64,000 nt of DNA from Fratercula arctica (taxonomy: Eukaryota > Chordata > Aves > Charadriiformes > Alcidae): positions 6,140,485 to 6,204,484 of the forward strand of contig CANTUZ010000014.1 of assembly GCA_947846985.1 (NCBI GenBank), written 5' to 3'. The notes beneath the pieces were generated by a model, which was not told the origin of the DNA, made no database searches, and saw only the letters and a list, made by a program, of their open reading frames with translations. This document shows, one piece after another, positions 9,474 through 22,577 of this stretch. Each line of letters begins with the position of its first letter. Positions within the stretch are counted from its first letter, which is position 1. The position numbers and the translations under genes are program-made.

Positions 9474-12126
9474 AGCTTAATAAAATTCTCTGTTATTTTG
9501 ACTCTTTTTTAAACTGTGTTTTCCCATGAACCTGCTGCTTGAGCCCTAAATCCTGCTTTTTCTCTTCCTCGGGGGCAAGCAGACTCTGACCAAAGGTGGT
9601 CCAGCCCCCTCACCCCTCCATGGTGATGGGAAGTCTCTGGAGAAGAGAGGGCACGTGGGCAGCTGAGAGGCACGACTAGTGCCCAGCTTTGGAAACGCAG
9701 CGGCTTTTCCTTCGCAGCTGCCTCTCCTGAATCGCAGCCTGGAGATGCTCGACCTGGGGGTGGCAATGCCGGGCTGGACGGTGGTGCTCCCTGTAGCTGG
9801 GGGTGGAAAACTCCCCCGTCCCAGAGGAACTGTCTCACAGGTGGCATCCTGCAGCCTGTTGCTGAATTTCTCCTTAACCACTCAGTTTTCCAAGCAAGGA
9901 ACCCCCCGCCTCAGCAGAGCACCCGCGTGCATGCTGCGGGACTTCCTCCAAAGGAAATAACGCTCCGTGAAAAATGCTTGCAACAAGCAGCTTGTGAACA
10001 TATTTGAGCATGAGTTGATCCACCATCCACACAAATATATGGCTCTAGCCCTCACTCAGGCTTCCCAGCGGCCGGGGAGAGCTGGACCAGTAAAGCTGGA
10101 CAGGGTGGTCCAGAGATGCTGCTGGCTGAACGGCAAAGGGGACATCATGCAAGGAACAGCCAAGCCCCCTGAATGATTCACAGGAGGGTCTCAGGGACGT
10201 TATGGGGGAGCGCAACCTTGCAACGGCCCCCTGTTATCAGCTACAAACCAGTGCAACCGTACCAGCAACAGAAAAAGCACCAGCTGCATCTCTGGCACCA
10301 GGATGGGAGAAACCTCCTGGTCTGAGTCCACCAATCTCTTCTCTAGGGCACCGGGAAGGAGAAATCCCTCGAGGTGTCAAGATCTGCAGGATTAGGCTTC
10401 TCCTTAATAGGCAAACCCTCCCGTGTCTAGCCACCAGCATCACGGTGAGGGGGGCTGTGTGTGGGGGGTACACACTGCGAAAACCCTGGGCAGTGGCTGG
10501 CAGAACGGTTTATTGAGATACCCAGAAATAATGCATATGGACACATACCCGACCCAGTGTATTGAATCTGGGTGTATCCAGCAGAAGCACCAAAAGCAAA
10601 TCCCAAGAGCGCTGTTGAGGGGTGGTCCCCAAACCAAGCTGAAACATCATCACGTCACCTCCCCCCTCCTCCTCCCCAGACAGGAGCGAAGTTGGGTACA
10701 AGATGTTAGAGCATATTGGGGGCTTAACTTGTGGGCACTACTGGAGAACAGAACTGCTCCTGATTCTTCTTTCAGGATGGACTTTAATGGGAAAGAGAGG
10801 AAAGCCACGTTGGGAGACAGCAGCACTTGTGGAGAGCTGCAGCTATCAGGCACTTGGCATCGCAGGGGCAGGCACGGAGCAACGTGAGAACAAAGCATCT
10901 CAACTGCTGCTGTAGTCAACAGAGCTCCCAGCAGGTGCTTGGAGGGTCTCAGGGATTCTTCCATGGCTTGTACTGACCCACAAGTCTCGTGTAGGTCAAC
11001 CTTGTGTCACCTGCCTTGGTCTGAACCTGGTGTGGCACTTCGCAGCTGGAAGACCAGATGCAGGGGGAAATGCTTAGGAGATTAAAATCCCCTCATCTCT
11101 GCTTGCGTTCCTTAAAACCCACTGAAAACAAGGCGCTTGCAAAAAGGTTGCAGAAATCCCAGCTCCTCAAACGTCCAGTTGATGGTCCAGATCTTTTGGC
11201 ATCACCACCGGGGACCTCTCCTGGGGACCCCAATGAGAAACAGTCAGAGCTGGTTTTGGTCTTCTTTGAGGATTTTTTTCTGGTGTTTTTTTTTGTTGTT
11301 GTTGTTTGGTTTTGCAGGTTTTTTTGGGTTTTTTTTTTGTTGTTTTCTTTTTTTTTTTTTTACTCTGCTTTTCTGAGAAATGGGAACTATTTGCAAGGTT
11401 TGCCATTGTGGGCAGATCCAGGGTTGCAGAGCCATGTGTTTAACCCCCCAGAATTTATTCACTGAGATACAATACTGTCAGGGCCAGTGATTTATTCTCA
11501 TTTCTCTTGATTATTTTTGATTAATTGGTGTTTCTCCTCAGCTGTTTCCCTCCTCAATGATGTGAGTGGTGGAGAAAAAAGCAGAATAACATTTCCTGTA
11601 AGCTGCAGATTTTTCTTGAGAACTGTAGCAGGTTACTGCAAAATCCTAAAATTATGTCAAGGATCTGGCAGTTCAGGACTTTAGGGTTGTGCTATGGGAA
11701 ATGACTGCTTGTTGCACTGAAACCAACCCTGCTTTGACAGTGGTGCTGGGGTTTTCAGATTCTGAAAAACTCCTTTCAACTCAGCAGTGAGCCCACCCTG
11801 AATTTAAAGTGAAGCAGCTCCATGTCCTCAATGACCATCAGGAATGGATTTTTTTTTTTTTTTAAATTTAAATTTTTATTAAAATATTCATGACAATATT
11901 TGGTTTAACATTATTTTTTAATCTCTCGAGGGGGATTTGGATGAAGGCAGTGTCCTTTCATTCTGTTTCTCTCCGAGAAATGATGTCCCAATGAGTGCTC
12001 AGAAAAGGACCTCCTTTGCTGCTAAGCACCCCCATCTTGTGCAGTTATTTTGTTTAGTAAAGTTGCAAATTGCAAATTTCAAATGCCAGCATGTTCCCCT
12101 TAGAGCTGCACTCTCCACCGTTTACA
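9474..12126. other. Non-coding stretch, no gene recognised
   Basis: About 2.6 kb without a recognisable exon. A TTTATTGAGAT near 10509 could be a minus-strand AATAAA signal. The T/G-rich block at 11268-11365 is listed separately. Open frames here are short and match no family I know. Confidence 0.4.
11268..11365. repeat. Low-complexity T-rich tract with G interruptions
   Basis: Long runs of T broken by single G or GG (gttgttgttg, then tttttttgggttttttttt). On the minus strand it reads A-rich, as an old poly(A)-type tail or simple repeat would. It produces artefactual Phe/Lys-rich open frames. Confidence 0.8.
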
Positions 12127-12395
12127 GTCATAGAATCACCGAATGGCTTGGGTTGGAAGGCACCCTAAAGCCCACCCAGTGCCAGCCCCTGCCCCGGGCA
12201 GGGACACCTCCCACCAGCCCAGGTTGCTCCAAGCCCCGTCCAACCTGACCTTGAACCCCTCCAGGGATGGGGCAGCCACAGCTTCTCTGGGCAACCTGGG
12301 CCAGGGGCTCACCACCCTCAGAGTGAATAATTTCTTCCTGATATTTAATCTAAATCTACCCTCCTTGTCCTATCACTACAGTCATCTTCCTTAAA
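12127..12395 (-). mobile_element. CR1 LINE 3' fragment, old
   Basis: Begins with 'catagaatcaccgaatggct' and continues 'gggttggaaggcaccctaaa', the CR1 3' UTR in reverse, through 'gggcaacctgggccaggggc' into the end of ORF2. The family variant is the one with 'ccctgccccgggcagggaca'. Short and degraded. Confidence 0.9.
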
Positions 12396-14703
12396 CCTCT
12401 ATGTAAGACCTCAACCCATAACCGGCGCTTGACGAGCTCTTTTTCTGGCTCAGACCAGGCTGATTCCTGCTTCTCCTCACTGTCTTTCCTTGGGAAGGGC
12501 TGTATGTCCTCTAGGGTCTTTCTGTGGGTGCACAGCTCAGACTTCCATTCCTCCTCGCAACAACCTCATCTACAGCAAGCCCTTTGCTCGACTCCTCTCT
12601 CCGTGATGTAGGATTGGGTGCAGCTTTTTAGGGGCAAGAGCAAATTGCCCTGGGGTGTGGGAGGAGGGCAGAGGCAGCCTCCTAAATCTCCCATTGCAGC
12701 TCCATGCCCAACACAGGGCCTGGACATGTCGGAAGTGGTTGCTGTGACCCTTCTATGACAACTCAAATGCAGTTATCCTTTTATTTTTATTTTTAAACCA
12801 GAAAAGACATCTCCACATTCCATAGCAATATACAGATGTGCAAGGTACCAGTTTCTTCAGAGGGAGAAGGCAAACAGCTGGGGACACTCCCAGGGGTTTA
12901 TCACAATTATTGCACACTTGTTTGATGATTTCTAGCTGAGGGATGGGACTGACTCACCCTCTCTTTTGCTTCACCATGTGTTTTCTTAGAGAGTAAAGGG
13001 AGAGAAAATGTCCAGATGACACGGCTCTTTGAGCATGGTGAAGTGCCGCATGCCAGAAGTGGCCAGGGTCAAAGGACCATGCCCATGCTCTGAGAAACCC
13101 TCACTCAAGTTTTCCACTGGAAAAAAAAAATGCTCATGAATGCGCCTTCTCTGACCTTCTGTCAGAATAAGTGGACTGAGGGATTCCTGTCCTTCAAAGG
13201 AAAATCATAGGCTGGAAAAAAATAATTTCTGGTTGCAAATGCCGATTGCAAACTGCAATCGCAGAGCAATTTGAGGATGGTCCTCGCAGGAGCCGTACCA
13301 CCTGGTTAGACAAGAGAGGTCTTCAGCAACAGATCATCTCTGAGTCTGCTCAACCATTCTGCAAGTCACAGCTGTTGTGTGAATAATTTTGAGGTGTCCC
13401 TGCTCTTTTTTCTCTAACGCCACAGAGAGATGACAGGACACCAACTTTATGTTCAAGTGCACTGGCATTTATAATGTGTGAGGGAAAGAAGTGGGACCAC
13501 CAAACTTCACAAAAACCATTCTTGAATCTCTGGATGAATCTGGAAAGCTGGCAGGTGCTCTTTTTACTCTAAGTTTATAATTTTGATGGTGCTACTTAGA
13601 GAGACTGAGCCCTTGCTGAGGCCAGACCCCCTTTTGTTGCCAGCCACCAGAAGCCCAGGCTCATGATGTGCCTTCCATCACTCTTGCCTCTGCTGACTTT
13701 TTCTTCCCAAAGAAGCCATCTCCTGACTAGGCCATTGGCTCTTGTCCTTGCAAAAAGGCTGACAACGTTCCCAGCCCTGGCAGGTTCATTCGAGCTGAAG
13801 TGAGAACACTTGGTGGGAGGTTTGCTGAAAAGCAGCCCATCCTCGGAGCTACAGAAAGGCCATTTGTGGACGCTGAGACCATTTCCTTGGAGCCGCACCA
13901 GATGTGCCTGGTTGCAGCGTCCACGGATGAAGGACTTATCCCACCAAGTAAAGGAGTTCTTCCTCTGATCCCCTCTCACTGTGTCCACCTCTTCCCACAG
14001 TGACAGCATTTGTTTCTGCAGCCTTTCTCTGATCAAGCCAGGACCTGCTCAGCCCAAGTGCAATTAGTGGTGTCTCCTTTTGGAAGTTGTGGGCTTTCAC
14101 ATTGAATGTTTTAGTGACCCCCATGTTAATATAAGCCATAAAGGGGATATTCTACCCTTTCATCAAACTACTGTCATCTTCCTTCTTCTTTTTCAGGCTC
14201 TGGGCTCTGAGAGCGCATGAAAAAACAGCTAAGAAATTTCCCCTGAAAACTGGGGAATCTTCTTCCCCCAAAGAAAAGAAGGAGCCACAAGTATGGACTG
14301 AGTTCCTTTTTTTTCATTGCTGGCAGGTGCTTGGAGCCCAGGTTGCAATGAAATGCCTGGGATTGCAGACTGTACCTTTCACGTAAATCTCAAGGGACTC
14401 ATTTTTGAACAGGATCCCGGGAGCTCTCAGCCCCACCCGCTGCAGTGGATGGTGCTGAGGTGCATTTTTCTCCACTACTCTGCTGCCTAGAATATAACTC
14501 TTCCATTTTATGAGCTTGGATGTAGCAGAAGAAGTAAAAGTTTAGGGGAGCCCATTCGAACTGTGAGCAACAAAACCTGCCTTGGGTTGTGGGAGACTGG
14601 GCATTGGCATATGTCTTGGGATGTGTCTTAATTTGTTGAGAAAAGTCCTGTAGAGGACAACTGTACAAAGGTTGCCAAGCTGTGCTGAAATCTTATTCCT
14701 CTT
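12396..14703. other. Non-coding stretch, no gene recognised
   Basis: About 2.3 kb. A 146-codon open frame on the minus strand (13596-14036) resembles nothing I know and is not supported by splice signals. Two overlapping TTTATT hexamers near 12780 (minus-strand AATAAA) are the only signals seen. Confidence 0.35.
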
Positions 14704-15285
14704 TGTCGCTGTTTAACCCCAGCTGGCAGCCAGAACCAAGCAGTCGCTTGCTCACCCCCTCCAGTTTAGATGGGGGAGAGAATCGCAAGAGTAAAAGTGA
14801 GAAAAACTCCTGGGTTGAGATAAAGACAGTTTATTAGCTAAAGCAAAAGCCACGCATGCAAGGAAAGCAAACCAAAGAATTCATTCACTGCTTCCCGTTG
14901 GCAGGCAGGTGTTAAGCCACGTCCAGGACAGTGGGGCGTCATCATGTGTAACGGTTACTCAGGATGACAAATGCCATCACTCCGAACGTCCCCCCTTCCT
15001 TCTTCTTCTTACAGCTTTATATACTGAGCATGATGTCACGTGGTGTGGAGTAGCCCTTTGGTCAGTTGAGGTCAGCTGTCATGGCTGTGTCCCCTTCCAA
15101 ATTCTTGTGCCCTCCCAGCCTGCATGTTGGTGGGGCAGTGTGAGCAGCAGAAAAGACCTTGACTGCCTAGTAACAACCAAAAACATCCATGCGCTGTCAT
15201 TACTGTTTCTCATCCCGAATCCAAACATAGCACTGCACCCACAGATAGCAAAAAAGTTAACTCCATCCCATCTGAAACCATGACA
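14704..15285 (-). mobile_element. Solo LTR of an avian endogenous retrovirus
   Basis: On the minus strand the element starts TGTCATGGTTTCAGATGGGA and ends CAGCGACA, so it has TGT...ACA termini. It contains a TATA-type box ('gctcagtatataaagc' on the minus strand, about 15015-15030) and an AATAAA-type signal ('agctaataaactgtc', about 14830). No internal retroviral sequence flanks it, which fits an LTR left by recombination. Target duplication is not clear (flanks cctctt and ctttca), so edges may have mutated. Confidence 0.85.
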
Positions 15286-15995
15286 CTTTCACATCTGGGA
15301 AATATGAGTCCTCTTTCTCAGTTCCTCGTGAACTTCATGGTTATAACATGTTCATGTTGAATGCACCATGGTCACAAAATTGAGTACACAAAGTTGGCAC
15401 AGAGATCCAGGAATTTGCTCCCCAGAGTGTGACTACTCATAAGCTAAGGGCTGAGTGAGATACGGTGATCCCAGATCTCCAACAAAACCTGTCGCTAAGG
15501 CAATCACAGTGAAGCCTTGGAGAACTTATACTGTGAGGGAGCAGACCTGCTCACTGCTCCTTTTGGAGCTGCCATAGACAGTGTCATGAAAGGTTTTCCT
15601 CTTCCATGCTTTCTTGGTCTCGTCCCTCCACCTGCCTTCTCCTGCAACAGAAGATTTCTCCCAGGGGATCAACGGTTGCTAAGATGAACAAAGAAACAGC
15701 AGAGAAAGCCAAGGGAAAAGAGTCTTCTGACTCCTAGAGGACAATATTCCAGGAGTTTCCTGACACCTGGAGGTGCAACCCCATGTTTCTGTGCTAGTTT
15801 CTGATGTTTTGTCCCATAGATCCTTGTGGGAAATGTGCCACAGGACCTTGTGAGTCTCCTAACTCGTCCTCATTTCTCTCCTGACTGATTCCAGGGTCCA
15901 GATCCTCTTGGTAGCTAAAAGATGAGGCCACGGCATGAGGGAAGTCTTCCCGCTTTGTCTTCAACTCTGCTCCCCATTTTCCATCACTGAATTAA
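15286..15995. other. Non-coding stretch, no gene recognised
   Basis: Ordinary-composition sequence between the solo LTR and the next CR1. I see no exon, RNA gene or repeat in it. Confidence 0.4.
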
Positions 15996-16632
15996 TAGAA
16001 TCATAGAATGGTTTGGAAGGGAGCTTTGAAGATCCTCTGGTCCAACTCCTTGCCATGTGCAGGGACATCTTCCACTAGACCAGGTTGCTCAATGTCCCAT
16101 TCAACCTGCCCGTGAACACTTCCAATGATGGGGGATCCACATCTTCTCTGGGCAACCTGTTCCAGTGTCTCACCAATCTCATCATAAAATATTTCTTCCT
16201 TATGTCCAATCTAAACCTACGCTCTTTTAGTTTAAAGCCATTGTCCCTTGTCTTCTCACTACAGGCCCTGGTAAAAAGTATCTCTCCACCTTCCCCATAA
16301 GCCCCCTTTATATATTGAAAGGCTGAAAGAAGTTCTCCATGGAGCCTTCTCTTTTCCAGGCTCAACAACCCCAACTCTCTCAGCCTGTCTTCACAGCAGA
16401 GGTGTTCCAGCCCTCTGACCATTTCCATGGCCTCCTCTGGTCTCTCTCCAACAGGTCCATGTCTCTCCCGTGGTGAGGGCCTCAGAGCAGGACCCAGTAC
16501 TCCAGGTGGAGTCGCACCAGAGCAGAGTAGAGGGGGAGAATCACCTGCCTCGACTTGCTGGCCATGCTTCTTTTCATGCAGCCCAGGATATGCTCGGCCT
16601 TCTGGGCTGCAAGCGCACATTGCCAGCTCATG
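15996..16632 (-). mobile_element. CR1 LINE, 5'-truncated
   Basis: Left end reads 'agaatcatagaatggtttgg' (reverse CR1 3' end). The minus strand encodes the ORF2 C-terminal region with recognisable [37 protein letters not shown] and RHWNRLPREDVD segments, up to the 'ACSPEGRAYPGLHEKKHGQQ' region. Followed by a T-rich tract (16638-16660). Confidence 0.92.
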
Positions 16633-18019
16633 TACAATTTTTTTTCTTTTTTTTTTCCCACCCCACAATATTTTGGACTGCTTCACAGTTGGTGATGCAA
16701 CGGTCAGGAGGGGCATTCTGTCTGTTGACGGGAAAGTAATTATGTGAAAAGACCTTGTTCTCCTGCAGGAGCACCTTCTGCTTCAGAAGCCTGTGATCAG
16801 CGTGTGAGCACAGGATGGAGAAGAAACCCCTCCCACGCTCCTGTGTCCTGGTGTCTGTTTGTCATGGCTCCCACCATGCCCAATCAGCTCGCCCAAGCAG
16901 AAAGACGAAGGCAAGGATGAGTGCAAACTCGCTCATTGAGGCAAATCTCCGACTGCACACTCACAAAGTGAAGGTCGTAAAAGGTCAGTATGTGACACAG
17001 ACAGATGGAATTATTGGGCCACATTAGATGTAGGAAAGCATAGCTATAGGGATACTGATTCTGCAAAGGTTTCTTACTGAGTCTTCCTTTTGACGTTAAA
17101 TTCCTTCTTTTGAATCTATAGTCTCATAAAGCACATAAGAACATTTTGGTCGCCTGTTATCCTAGAAGTCTCTCAGCAAAGCAGGTTGAAACCTTCAGTT
17201 CACCAAAAAGAAAAGCTTTGTTTTTAATATGGAGACTCCTGAGATGAGAAGGGCTACTGAAGACATCAGAAAGCGCTTGGTAGGACTGTGTTTGCTAATC
17301 CCCAGCACTGGGCTGTCTGTTGTAGGGAAGAGGCAAGCACTGATCATCAGGGCAAAACCTGAACTCAGAAGGGCATCATTTATTTGCAAACATGCCCCAT
17401 ATGCCTGCAACAGCCTTTGAGAAGGGTTTCTCTTTCCTTGCAGAAATCCTGCATTGCTGAGAACAAGGTTCCCAGTCCCCACGTGTTCGCCAGTGCAACA
17501 GCCGAGCCTCTGAAAAATCCAAGAGAGTTGTGAAAAAAAGCTGCAAAAAAGAAAAAGCCACAGAACCTAGAGATAAAGGTCTAAAGATGGGCCAAGTGAA
17601 GAGATCTGCTCTCCTGTTGGAGCTCTGGGGCTTTTAAACCTCATCCTGCAACATTTGCTCTCATCATCATTAGATTTTTTTTGGTGATGTCCCTATGCCT
17701 ACAGTTCTTGGGTTTTTTTATTTGATTTTAATGCTACCTCTTGCAGACATGCAAGAGATGCTGCCAACCTCCTCTAGTGTCCACTGAAGGCCTGAAAATG
17801 AGGAAGTTTGAGTGCAAGAAGAATCCCATGGGTGGCCCTCTGCTGGGGGCAGATGCTTCTGGGCAGCACAGCTCAGCAGATGCCAATGAGAGATGGCTAC
17901 CACCCAACCGAGCTGCAGCAGGGATGGACACGGTGAGGATGGTGGTGAGGATAGGGGGTGAAGCCATGCTCACCCACTTCAAAATCCCTGGACTCAGTGG
18001 TGCCTGGGGTTATAGTGCT
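16633..18019. other. Non-coding stretch, no gene recognised
   Basis: Holds only short frames (at most about 95 codons on the minus strand at 17195-17482) without recognisable motifs. No RNA gene seen. Confidence 0.35.
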
Positions 18020-18575
18020 CATAGAATCAAAGAATTGACTAGGTTGGAAGGGACCTTTCAGATCATTGAGTCCAACCATCAGTCTAACACTGCCAAACCA
18101 CCACTAAACCATGTCCCTAAGGACCACATCTACCCATCTTTTAAATGCCTCCAGGGATGGCGATTCCACCCCTTCCCTGGGCAGCTTGTTCCAATGCTTG
18201 ATAGCCCTTTTGGTGAAGATTTTTTTCCTAATATCCAGTCTAAAACCTCCCCTGGCACAACTTGAGGCCATTTCCTCTCCATCCTATCACCTGTTCCTTG
18301 GGAGCAGAGACCAACCCCCACTTCTCTACACCCTCCTTTCAGGGAGCTGTAGAGAGCGAGAAGGTCTCCCCTCAGCCTCCTTTTCTCCAGGCTGAACAAC
18401 CCCAGTTCCCTCAGCTGCTCCTCATAAGATTTGTTCTCCAGACCCCTCACCAGCTTCGTTGCCCTTCTCTGGACTCTGCAGCATCTCAATGTCTTTTTTG
18501 TGGTGAGGGGCCCAAAACTGGACACAGTATTTGAGGTGGGCCTTCACCAGTGCCGAGTACAGCATGCGAGTCACA
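18020..18575 (-). mobile_element. CR1 LINE, 5'-truncated
   Basis: Starts 'catagaatcaaagaattgac', then 'ggttggaagggacctttcag' (reverse 3' end). The minus strand encodes [20 protein letters not shown] and related ORF2 C-terminal residues, with frameshifts. The upstream (5') end fades at about 18575. Confidence 0.92.
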
Positions 18576-20034
18576 GTTCTGCAAGAGCAGCTTGGTCAGG
18601 AGAATTAACACTCAGCATCGCAGATAGTAAATAAGGGCATAAAGTTTCTACAGTTGGGATCAGTGAGGAAGAATTTAAGTGGGATTGACTGTTTCTTGTG
18701 GCAGTGGTTGGGGGAGTAATGAGGGCCGTAAAGGATAAAAATGTGGGGATGGAAGAAAGAGAGGAAATGGGAATACAGAGGAAGGAAAACTTGTGAGCGG
18801 GGTTGTCCAGTGGTATCAAGTGGGCACCATGCCTTCAGCAGGTCAACATGCAGCAAAACGGTGGTCACCCCGGTCCTACTGCAGGACCCTGCTCTGCATT
18901 TGGGAGGAGTCCAGGCATCCTTCCCAATGATGGTGAGGAGCAGGATTCCGGCAGTGCTGCAGCATCCAGGGGGTGGATCTTCTCAAAGACACTGGATGCA
19001 TCAAGGAGGCAAAGGCATAGAGAGAAGGGATAAAGGGAGGGGAGAATATGGGCATGGGGGATTCAGACTCATGGGGATCAGACATGGTGTCACAGGTGAT
19101 GTAAGACTTGGGGAGAGAGGAGCATGAAGGTGGTGGTCAGGGAGACACACTGCCTTTGAAGGAGGTTTCTTAGTGGCAAGATCAGGTATATCTACAGTAA
19201 AAGGAAGTACATTAATATCATTACCCAACCATTCTATAACTTATTAGATAAAATCACAAGCTGGGGGTGGGCCCCACAACAAGAAGATGCCCTGGAGCTT
19301 TTTAAAATGAATGAATAGCAACCAGTGGGACCCTGCGTGGCTTGGTCCTTTCCATCTAATGCTCCAAAATTCCATTGCTACCTTTCCATCTAATGCCCTA
19401 AAAGCTTCCATCCTGAACGGGTCCCTCTTTCTTTTCCGCCAGTACCTCTACCGCAACAGGCTGTAGGTGTGTGACAATTTTGGCCACAGACTTTGTTACA
19501 GGTTCTGCAGCACCTATGAAGATATCATCCATCGGCTGCACAGCAGTGACCTCCTCTGGTAATTTTCATATTTCTAGTTCTTAAGCCAAAACAGGATGAA
19601 GTCATGCAGAACTGTGGGTGGGGTGAGAGTTGACAGTGTTGATAGACTTGGGTATCTCCCTGGGATCACATCCATAACACTGTCTGGCTCTCAAGTCATT
19701 ACTTTGTTCCTTTTTACATTGCATTACTTTTTACTTTACATTACTTCTTACTTTTAAATCACCCAGCATCACCCCGATAACCTGATACAGATCCCACAGG
19801 ACGGTCACGAGGAGTTAGAGAGGGAAATCCAGCCAATTGCTGTAAAAAGAGAGTTGGCAGACCATTTAAGTAACTCACAGAGCCATTTATATAAACACAT
19901 TTTCCCATCATCTCCTAGGCACAGCAATGTCTGAGGGTGTTCCCTGTTTTTCCCATTTTGCATAGAGGCAGGCTGACTCTTTCCCATTGCATTTCCTTTA
20001 GCCGAGGTTCTCCCCTTGTTTTCATCTTTTGCAA
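18576..20034. other. Non-coding stretch, no gene recognised
   Basis: No exon or RNA gene recognised. A duplicated phrase 'cctttccatctaatgc' occurs twice about 40 bases apart (19345-19400). Confidence 0.35.
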
Positions 20035-21408
20035 TGCCGTGGTTTAGGCTGGGCTGTCCACTAAATGAATGATAGAGTGTCTCTCTCCCTTCCAAGAAAT
20101 GGAAAGGGAGAGAGAATAAAGGAGACTTACAGGTTGACACAAAAAAACCCCCTAAAATAGCTTTAATGAAATATTAACAATAAAAAGAAAAAATATAACA
20201 TTAATAAGAAAATAATGAAATGTATACAAATATATATAAAACCAATATTGAGATCCCAGTATGACGTTAATGTCACCAACAGGCAGTGGGAAAATCCCAG
20301 ACTGGACTCAGTGACGGACAGGAGCTGGATTCAAGAACTGGATTCAGGAATGCACGGATCGGGATCAGAGGCAGACGAACAGACAGAGTCCTCCTCGGAT
20401 GCCAGCCACTGAAGGCAGAGGCTGACCCTTTGGTCCCTCAGCTTTTATACTGAGCACGGGGCAGATGGGATGGAATACCCCTTTTGGTCAATTTTGGGTC
20501 ACCCGTCCTGTCCGCTGCTCCCTGCAGGTGTGAACCCTCTACACGTTTCTGCTTCTGGCCATCCAGTGGGGCAAATAACAAAGTGAGCTGACCTTGGTTG
20601 TTACAGCAATAAGTATAAGCAGGAGCCTCTCTGCGTACCGTTCCTTGGTATTCACTATAAACATCCGACATTATCTGCTAGCAGCAGACACTGTCTGAAA
20701 AATACACCATTAACACTAAAGAGTACAGTTTTTAGAAGAGACATAAGTGAAAAATGAGCCAGCAATGTGCCCTTGCCAAGGTGCTCTTGTGGCCAAGAAG
20801 GCCAATGGCATCCTGGGGTGCATGAAGAAGAGTGTGGCCAGCAGGTGGAGGGAGGTCATCCTCCCCCTCTGCTCTGCCCTGGGGAGGCCGCATCTGGAGT
20901 GCTGTGTCCAGTTCTGGGCTCCCCGCTTCAAGAACGAACTGCTGGAGAGGGGACAGCAAAGGGCTGCAAAGATGACCGGGGCACTGGAACATCTCTCTTA
21001 TGCAGAAAGGCTGAGGGACTTGGCTCTTTTCAGCCTGGTAAGAAGATGCTTATAAATACTTCAAGGGTGGGTGTCAGGAGGATGGGGCCAGACTCTTCTC
21101 AGCGGTGCCCAGTGACAGGACAAGGGGTAACAGGCACAAACTTGAGCATGGGAAGTTCCATCTCAACCTGAGAAGGAACTTCTTTACTTTGAGGGTGGCA
21201 GAGCCCTGGCACAGGCTGCCCAGAGAGGTGGTGGAGTATCCATCTCTGGAGACATTCAAAACCCACCTGGACATGTTCCTGTGCCACCTGCTCTGGGTTG
21301 AACGAGATGATCTCCAGAGGTCCCTTCCAACCCCTGTCATTCTGTGATTCTGTGAAAATTAAAATTACTGAAAAGAAGATTGGTTCTATTTTACCTCAAA
21401 CCAGGACA
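20035..21408 (-). mobile_element. LTR (family A), split by a CR1 insertion
   Basis: On the minus strand it begins TGTCCTGGTTTGAGGT (right end, 21408) and ends CCACGGCA (left end, 20035). It includes a TATA box inside 'tgctcagtataaaagctgag' (minus strand, about 20440-20460). It is the same family as 26172-26884. Bases 20757-21352 are a plus-strand CR1 inserted in it, and the LTR resumes at about 21354 ('gaaaagaagattggttctat', then 'cctcaaaccaggaca'). Flanking 5-mers (tgcaa, gcttc) do not match, so any target duplication has decayed. Confidence 0.85.
20757..21352 (+). mobile_element. CR1 LINE inserted in an LTR
   Basis: Plus-strand CR1 from the 'gtggccaagaaggccaatgg' region of ORF2 through [13 protein letters not shown] and [20 protein letters not shown] to the terminal 'cattctgtgattctgtga' at 21352. 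One internal gap or frameshift lies after 'SLVRRCL'. It is near-identical by eye to copies at 28350 and 46922, so it is a younger subfamily. Confidence 0.94.
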
Positions 21409-21992
21409 GCTTCACAGTGGTAAATCTCCTAGCAGACAGTGGAGGGCCTTGTGGAAAGTAATGGCAATTATGACTCAGGACTGTCACGAAAGGCAGCGAC
21501 CTTTCCCCAGAGCCTGCCCCGAGACACCCCGACGTGTCTGTCCAAAAGGTACCTGATGAGTCAGGAGCTCAGAGCAGAGCTTTGGCAGCCTAACGCCATC
21601 ACGACCAACATCCCCAACCCATTCCTCTCCCACCCGGGGAGGTTGCGTGGTTGGGTTTGGCTGTTCCCCAGGTGCACAGGGATGCCCGTATAGCTCTGGG
21701 CACACCAGTGTGGCTGGCTGGGGTAGCAGGAGCAGTCAGTCATTACAATGAAGCAGCTGTATGGCAATTAAGACTGTTGAAATATTAATTAGACTTAATT
21801 AAACTCCGCAGAAAAGGATGTGTTGTTCCGGTTGCCGATACTGAAATCTTTGGTGCAAGCGCGCAGCGTGCAACACTGGAGGGATGCCGAACTTCAGCGG
21901 CTTTTGTGATCCTCTACGGACCCCTTGTGCCCAAAACCGGGAACTGCTGCACTTCTCATTTATAGGACAGTTCAGTTGGAAGGGACCTACAG
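21409..21992. other. Non-coding stretch
   Basis: No gene recognised. Includes an AT-rich patch at 21775-21805 with repeated 'ttaattaga' phrases. Confidence 0.35.
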
Positions 21993-22375
21993 TCATAGAA
22001 TTGTAGAACCTTCATGGTTGGAAGGGATCTTTGAGATCATCGAGTCCAACCATACACACACAAAACGCCCCCCCTACAAGCTCTGTCACAAGAGCATGCC
22101 CTGAAGTGCCAAATCTAGACGCTTCTTAAATACCTCTAGGGATTGTGAGGCAACCACCTCCCTGGGCAGGCTGTTCCAGGGCCTGACCACTCTTTCAGTA
22201 AAGTCATTCTTCCTGATATCTAACCTAAACCTCCCCTGCCGCAGCTTCAGACCATTTCCTCTGGTCCTGTCATCATTCACCTGGGAGAAGAGGCCAACCC
22301 CCACCTCTCTACACCCTCCTTTCAGGTACTTGTAGAGGGCAATGACGTCTCCCCTCAGCCTCCTCCAAGCTAAAC
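21993..22375 (-). mobile_element. CR1 LINE, short 3' copy, young
   Basis: Starts 'catagaattgtagaaccttc' (reverse 3' end). The minus strand encodes [20 protein letters not shown] and [20 protein letters not shown] with the frame intact to the ORF2 stop. By eye it is about 99% identical at protein level to the CR1 at 41341-41755. Confidence 0.93.
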
Positions 22376-22514
22376 ATGCCCGGCTCCCTCTGCCGGACCT
22401 GTCCAACTGTGAGTCTGAGTTAACAAGTGAGAAAATGAACTGTGAGCTGTGCTGCATCTACAGAGCGAAGGTGGGGAAAGAAAAAAAAAAAAGCAACAAA
22501 ACAATTTAATTAAC

Positions 22515-22577
22515 CAGAGCCGCACGCGTGGATTTGAACGCACAGCCGGAACAGATTTTCTGAGTCAGATGGTGCCA
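22515..22577 (-). tRNA. tRNA-like fragment (Trp-type resemblance), likely pseudogene
   Basis: The minus strand reads '...catctgactcagaaaatctg' then 'tgcgttcaaatccacg'. It has a B-box/T-arm core (GTTCAAATCC) flanked by pairing bases and an anticodon-arm-like segment close to the vertebrate tRNA-Trp 'gtctgactccagatcaga'. The D arm is deleted or degraded and the acceptor stem cannot be closed convincingly, so a functional tRNA is unlikely. Confidence 0.3.

Noticed and set aside
13596..14036. 146-codon minus-strand frame
   Set aside because: No recognisable motif, no splice context; size is within chance for this composition.
14698..15291. Target-site duplication for the LTR at 14704-15285
   Set aside because: Flanks cctctt and ctttca do not match at 4, 5 or 6 bases without shifting the ends, so no claim is made.
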